Assembly: GCF_949628265.1 (NCBI RefSeq)
Contig: NC_088787.1
Span: forward strand, 26,092,501-26,156,500
Direction: 5' to 3'
DNA: 64,000 nucleotides
Source: Cloeon dipterum
Lineage: Eukaryota > Arthropoda > Insecta > Ephemeroptera > Baetidae
Part shown: positions 59,295 through 64,000 of the stretch, in pieces
Layout: each line of letters starts with the position of its first letter
Numbering within the stretch: the stretch's first letter is position 1
Translations under genes and position numbers: made by a program
The notes under the pieces: model-generated
Seen by the model: the letters and a program-made list of their open reading frames with translations, nothing else
The model's database searches: none
Told to the model about the DNA's origin: nothing

Positions 59295-59947
59295 GTGAGT
59301 ACCGCAAAAATCGTATTCCTTGACGCTGACTCGATTCCACAAGGGTGGACAATCAGTCTGATTTTGGGGAGAGCTCTCAAAATCAGCTCGAAACTATTTT
59401 TCCTTTGAATCTGCTCAGGTGCAAAGGAGATAAGGGTTGTTTGTTTTAGTTTGAGTTCTATGAATTTGAAATTTTTAATTTAATTTGAAATTAAGGCACA
59501 ATCATTGATAAATAAACAAATTTGAATCTTAATTACGTCTCAATTTTTGAAGTTCCAGTTAATTTGCTAGAATGATCCGGGTTTTATTTTTTTTATTATA
59601 TTTAAAGTAACTGATGATTATTCAATTTAAATAAAAGCGAAAAACTGACAAAAGTGCCGTAGAATATATTTATTGCTTGAAGAAATCTCTCACCGTACCA
59701 AGTCTCACTCTTTTAAAAAGGATGATTTTTTAATATTTATATATTTTCCATTTTTGCAAACTCTATAAAAAGCCAGATTTCTACATCCACAAGATTTTGC
59801 ATAGGTTTTGGTAGGAGGTGCGGGTCGGCCGCCGGGATGAGTAACATTTTATCTATTTAAGAAATCGGCCACTCGAGTCCAGGAATATGGCCACGGGTTC
59901 CGAGAAAAAACTTCTCCCCCCTTTTGGAGTGGCCGTTTTTCGACGAG

Positions 59948-59950
<3 letters not shown>

Positions 59951-59987
<37 letters not shown>
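59951..59987. repeat. (GA)18 microsatellite
   Basis: A perfect 37-bp GA run, 0.7 kb downstream of the candidate promoter near 59.2 kb. Confidence 0.95.
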
Positions 59988-59989
<2 letters not shown>

Positions 59990-60223
59990 AGTCGTCGGAG
60001 GCTGGCAGAGTAGTCGTCCAGACTATAAATTAATGGCAACTACCACATCAAGTTGAATTATTGCAACTCGTTGCGCGGTGCTGCGCGAGATGACGCATGT
60101 ATAACAAAAGCTGGCCTGCTTAAAATTCAGAAAGGTATAAAAATGCACGCACGTATTTCAGATGCTGGGCAAACGAGAGAAAAGAAGGGGAGGGGATTCC
60201 ACCGATGATCGTTTCAATCAGGG

Positions 60224-60342
<119 letters not shown>

Positions 60343-61911
60343 TCAAATCCACCGCTATCTCTTTCAACCCTTAAATTTTTTAAATATTCTACTTCAAGAC
60401 TAAGAGCTATTTTAAAAAATAAATTTTGTTTAATAATTAAGAAAATATCTGCCTCCCTTAAGTTTAATGGGTGAATTATCAGCAGAGCAGTCCAGAGGAG
60501 GACGAATTTATTCAATTTGCCCGTACTTGGCAATTTATAGACTTTTGCAATGGCATTGGGAGAAGCACTATTTTGCACACCCCCAATTTCAATTTGTAAT
60601 CGCGAGTACGTGCTTGCGCAAAAACAAGTACTCGCCGTTTCAAGTGCTCTTTTTACAGCAAAAAGAGTTATTCTGCATGCGAATAATGTTTGGTGGAAGT
60701 ACATCTCTTTATGTTTCAAGAAAGTTAAAGCCAAGGCCGCCATATTCATGAGAGAAGGCAGTCGGAATTTGAAATATTAAATTTTATCCTTTATTACGCG
60801 GCGCGAACGCAAAAAAGTGCGCGCGCGGCTAACAATGGGCCATGCTTGGCATGATGGATTGCGCCCGGATCATTTTATGTGCCATTCTGGATTTTGGCCG
60901 GCCAACGGGCCAGCCCAGCCAGTCCGTCGCTCTTCGCTCCGAGCCATTTTCGAATACAATAATCATCAGCAGCTTGCCATTATTATTTTCCATCTGCTCC
61001 GGATATTCTCTATTCAAATCACGCACAGCCTTTTGGATCAAATAATTGCGAATTTTACAATTCGTTATTTTTCCTTCGAATTCACGCAGCCTGCGAGGCT
61101 CTTCGTGTGTTTTACTTTTTTTAAATTGGCTGACACTAAACTTTAATGCTGTATATACATGTTTAAATTTGAAATTCAGATTTAAAAGAGCATTATATTC
61201 TTTAGTTGAAACTACCTTGAAATTTAAGACATCTTTTTTTTAAGCCATGCATTTTATCAGCGTTTCTTTTAAGTTCATTTGTTTGGATCATCACAATGTT
61301 TATTTATTAAATGCATATTTAATTTAAAACAAGTGGGAGAATTTTTTGAATCTGGTTGAGCTTAAATATAATTTCATCAGCAGAGAACTGAGACCTCAAA
61401 AATATGGGTTTTTTACAATAACATAAGAGGAAACAGAACCGCGAGCGTGTGGCAAAAAAACGCACTCTCTGAGCATTTCTTTTCGTTTGCCATGTAAAAC
61501 TTTGCCTTTGTCTGCATTCAAAAGCTGGACTTGTGAGTGTTCTGTGCCGCAAACATAATTGAAATCATTTTTAATTTTTTTTAATCAAGAGATAAGACTA
61601 GGTCAGCCGACATTATATTATATTATATATTATAGTGAAAAACATTTCCACTGCAAAAGGGCACCGACAAGGTTTAACCTCTTCAAACCACAAAAATATT
61701 ATGGTGATAGTCCTCCTAAAAATCAAACAAGATATGATATAAAATAAAACGTAATCAGAATGAAAAAGATGGAACAGAAAAATCAATAATTTCTTTGCTT
61801 TTGTACTTTGTTGTTCTAGAAGTATCTATGGAAAGCAACAGTTTTATATTGCATGCACCGCTGCTGACCTCGTGATTTTATTTCATTATTTTCACTAAAT
61901 AAAAAAAATGA

Positions 61912-61931
61912 AGAGAGAGAGAGAGAGAGAA
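61912..61931. repeat. (AG)10 microsatellite
   Basis: A 20-bp AG run, the third GA-type repeat within 2 kb. Confidence 0.85.
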
Positions 61932-64000
61932 GCGGTCTGTTTCGCGCCCGAACCGATTTGAGTGAGGCATTTTTACAACTTCCCGTGCTATTGATTATTG
62001 AGTGTGTGTGAGTCAAATATAATATGTGTAAAAATTGAAAGTTGCCGCGCGCCGACACCTGCAAAAAGCGCAGCAATAAACGGTGGATTTGAATAAACGG
62101 TGGCGGCGGCAGTTTATGGATGCTATATGTGTCTTAAAGTGCGCCTTAATTGACTAGGTTATTAGAGCACAAGGTTGTCTTTTTACAAGAGTGGCGGCCA
62201 GATCTGGGAAACACTCGTCAAGCGTCCGCACTTCACTCACAAATACGCGCAATTATTGTAACAGTAATAATGACACACGCGTAGAAAGCGGCCAAAAGCA
62301 GCGGCTTCTGATATATCGAGCCAAGAGTGAGTGACCCCGCGCGCGTGTCGCGAAAGTATCCTCGAAAATGTGTCCACAAATCAATTTCACTGTCGAAACA
62401 ATTAATAATTCCGTGAGTTTTATATCAGCCTCGGGAGCTGTTTCTTTTCACGTCTCTTCCCGTAAAAACGAAACGTACATGCAACGACCTAATTTCAGAC
62501 AGAAATTTCCTTCGAAATTTGTTCATTGTATTAACCGTATTAACGATAAAAATAGAAAAACAATTATTCGTAAACACTAATGTGTATGAATTTAATTAAA
62601 TAAACAAGCTAGTTCCCAGTTCTTGAGTGAATTTAAATTGGCAAATTACAATGCAAATAAGCTATTAAAAAAGGGCATAGTACAATAACAATGCGATACT
62701 TTTATTCCAAATCCAGTTTCATAAGGCAAATTTGGCTTTTTCGACTGCCAAAAAAGTTGTTTGTTAAGATGAGAGTCGATAATCGTCCCAAACTATGGCT
62801 GGAATTTTGTGTGATATGCAAGTTTAATTAAGCTCTGGATGCTTTGTATCGTACGCCATCGACAAATTTTCTGAAAATCATGCAAAAACGTAAAAACTGC
62901 TTTGAGAACGATCTGCACTTGTGATTTTGAAACAATAGAAACTCCTTTGCATTGGAGAGTTAGCTTGTCTTTTTAGGTAAAATCAGCATTTTTGGCATTT
63001 CATAGGTCCAACGCACCCGACTTAACGATGTCCTCGTTTGCAAAAGCCAGTTTTTGGCTGAACATGCAAGCAGATTACTTCTATCAATATCAATTGGAAC
63101 CTTTTTGTGATTCAGTTCAAATGCATTAAGCAAAGATTTTAACTAATTCATATCTTTTGCAGCTCTTTCAATTAGAAAGTGTGTAAATTTCCGAGGTATG
63201 CGGTCGTTTTTTCGCGAAAATTAGCCGCTCTTTATGAAGCTAGAGCAATTTTATGTAGACAACAATAAAAATGAAACTGGTCTATTGAACGCGGAGCGAG
63301 AGGAAGACACGCATAACTGGCCGCGGGCGCATTCCCTACACGTCCCTTCGCGTATCTTGCGCAAAACAAGCCAGCCCTCTCGTCGTCCAGCGAGAACAAA
63401 CGACAAAACTCATAGAAAATTTAACAATAAAATGAAGGAGAGGCGTTCGCCCGCCCGCCGCGCAAACCACGCGGATTAACAGCTCGTGTTTTTAATTGGT
63501 CATTTAACTCTTTACGGCCACGTAATTCGAGTCATTTACTGGGCGATTAATTTGCCTCTCTGGAATTTACGCGTGATTCCTCTCATTATTTCAATATTTA
63601 AGTGATGCGATAAAAAGAAACGCCGTGGTAGAGCAGATTCTAATTTAAAAAGGTTGAGAGTTATCTTTGATTTTAGATTATGTAAATTCAAAATCATATT
63701 AACTTAAAAGTCTAATTCTTAATTGAGCACACACTGCTCGAGGCATGTAAGCAAATTAAAAAAATATATTGGTATTCTCTCGTTTAAATACACAAATTTG
63801 TGGTTTAAATTTAGTTTGAATTGGATATGCGTCAGTTTGAAAGCATTGAGCAGACATTCAAGGTTGGAATTTTTTGTAACAAGGATTACTTTTGTAACGT
63901 ATTAAGTATAAGAATGAACTTGGCACTTAGTTGACAAAAAAAACGACCGAAAATATTAAAAATAGTAAAATTACATGAAACAAAGAATATTTAACACAAT

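Overview
The window looks like nuclear DNA of an insect, or a close arthropod relative. The genes have many exons separated by short AT-rich GT-AG introns (often 50-100 nt), exons are GC-richer than the surrounding DNA, AATAAA signals follow several genes, and the products are animal proteins: a HIRA histone chaperone, a Galpha-q subunit, a TTC28-like TPR/CHAT protein, a mitoribosomal mS38 protein and an insect-style CRAL-TRIO lipid-carrier family. The species cannot be read from the sequence. Exon models were built by hand from GT/AG sites and reading phase. Every internal junction listed keeps frame, but no transcript evidence was available.

Layout. 1-414 (+): 3' end of an mS38/AURKAIP1-like gene. 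5233-1037 (-): a complete 17-exon HIRA gene, convergent with mS38. 6111-9340 (+): a C2H2 zinc-finger gene, divergent from HIRA. 14658-12563 (-): a complete Galpha-q gene, convergent with the zinc-finger gene. 16168-31447 (+): a head-to-tail array of seven intact CRAL-TRIO genes (called A, B, D, E, F, G, H here) and one wrecked copy (C), all on one six-exon plan. 45710-31820 (-): a complete TTC28-like gene of 24 coding exons, convergent with the last CRAL-TRIO gene. 46-64 kb: about 18 kb with no recognisable coding exon, holding GA microsatellites, a possible short inverted-repeat element and a candidate TATA promoter with leader exon near 59.2 kb.

How the genes relate. The single-copy genes are unrelated neighbours: H3.3 deposition (HIRA), transcriptional control (zinc finger), PLC-beta signalling (Galpha-q), mitochondrial translation (mS38) and a large TPR scaffold. 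The one clearly local system is the CRAL-TRIO array. It grew by tandem duplication, has one dead copy and one very recent pair (E/F), and has GATA-type motifs near most starts, which suggests shared tissue-specific control.

The points most worth checking are: the TTC28-like protein keeps a His/Cys pair at the positions expected for a CHAT-domain protease; the CRAL-TRIO array with its shared GATAAGATA motif; and unusual residues in the Galpha-q P-loop and C-terminus.
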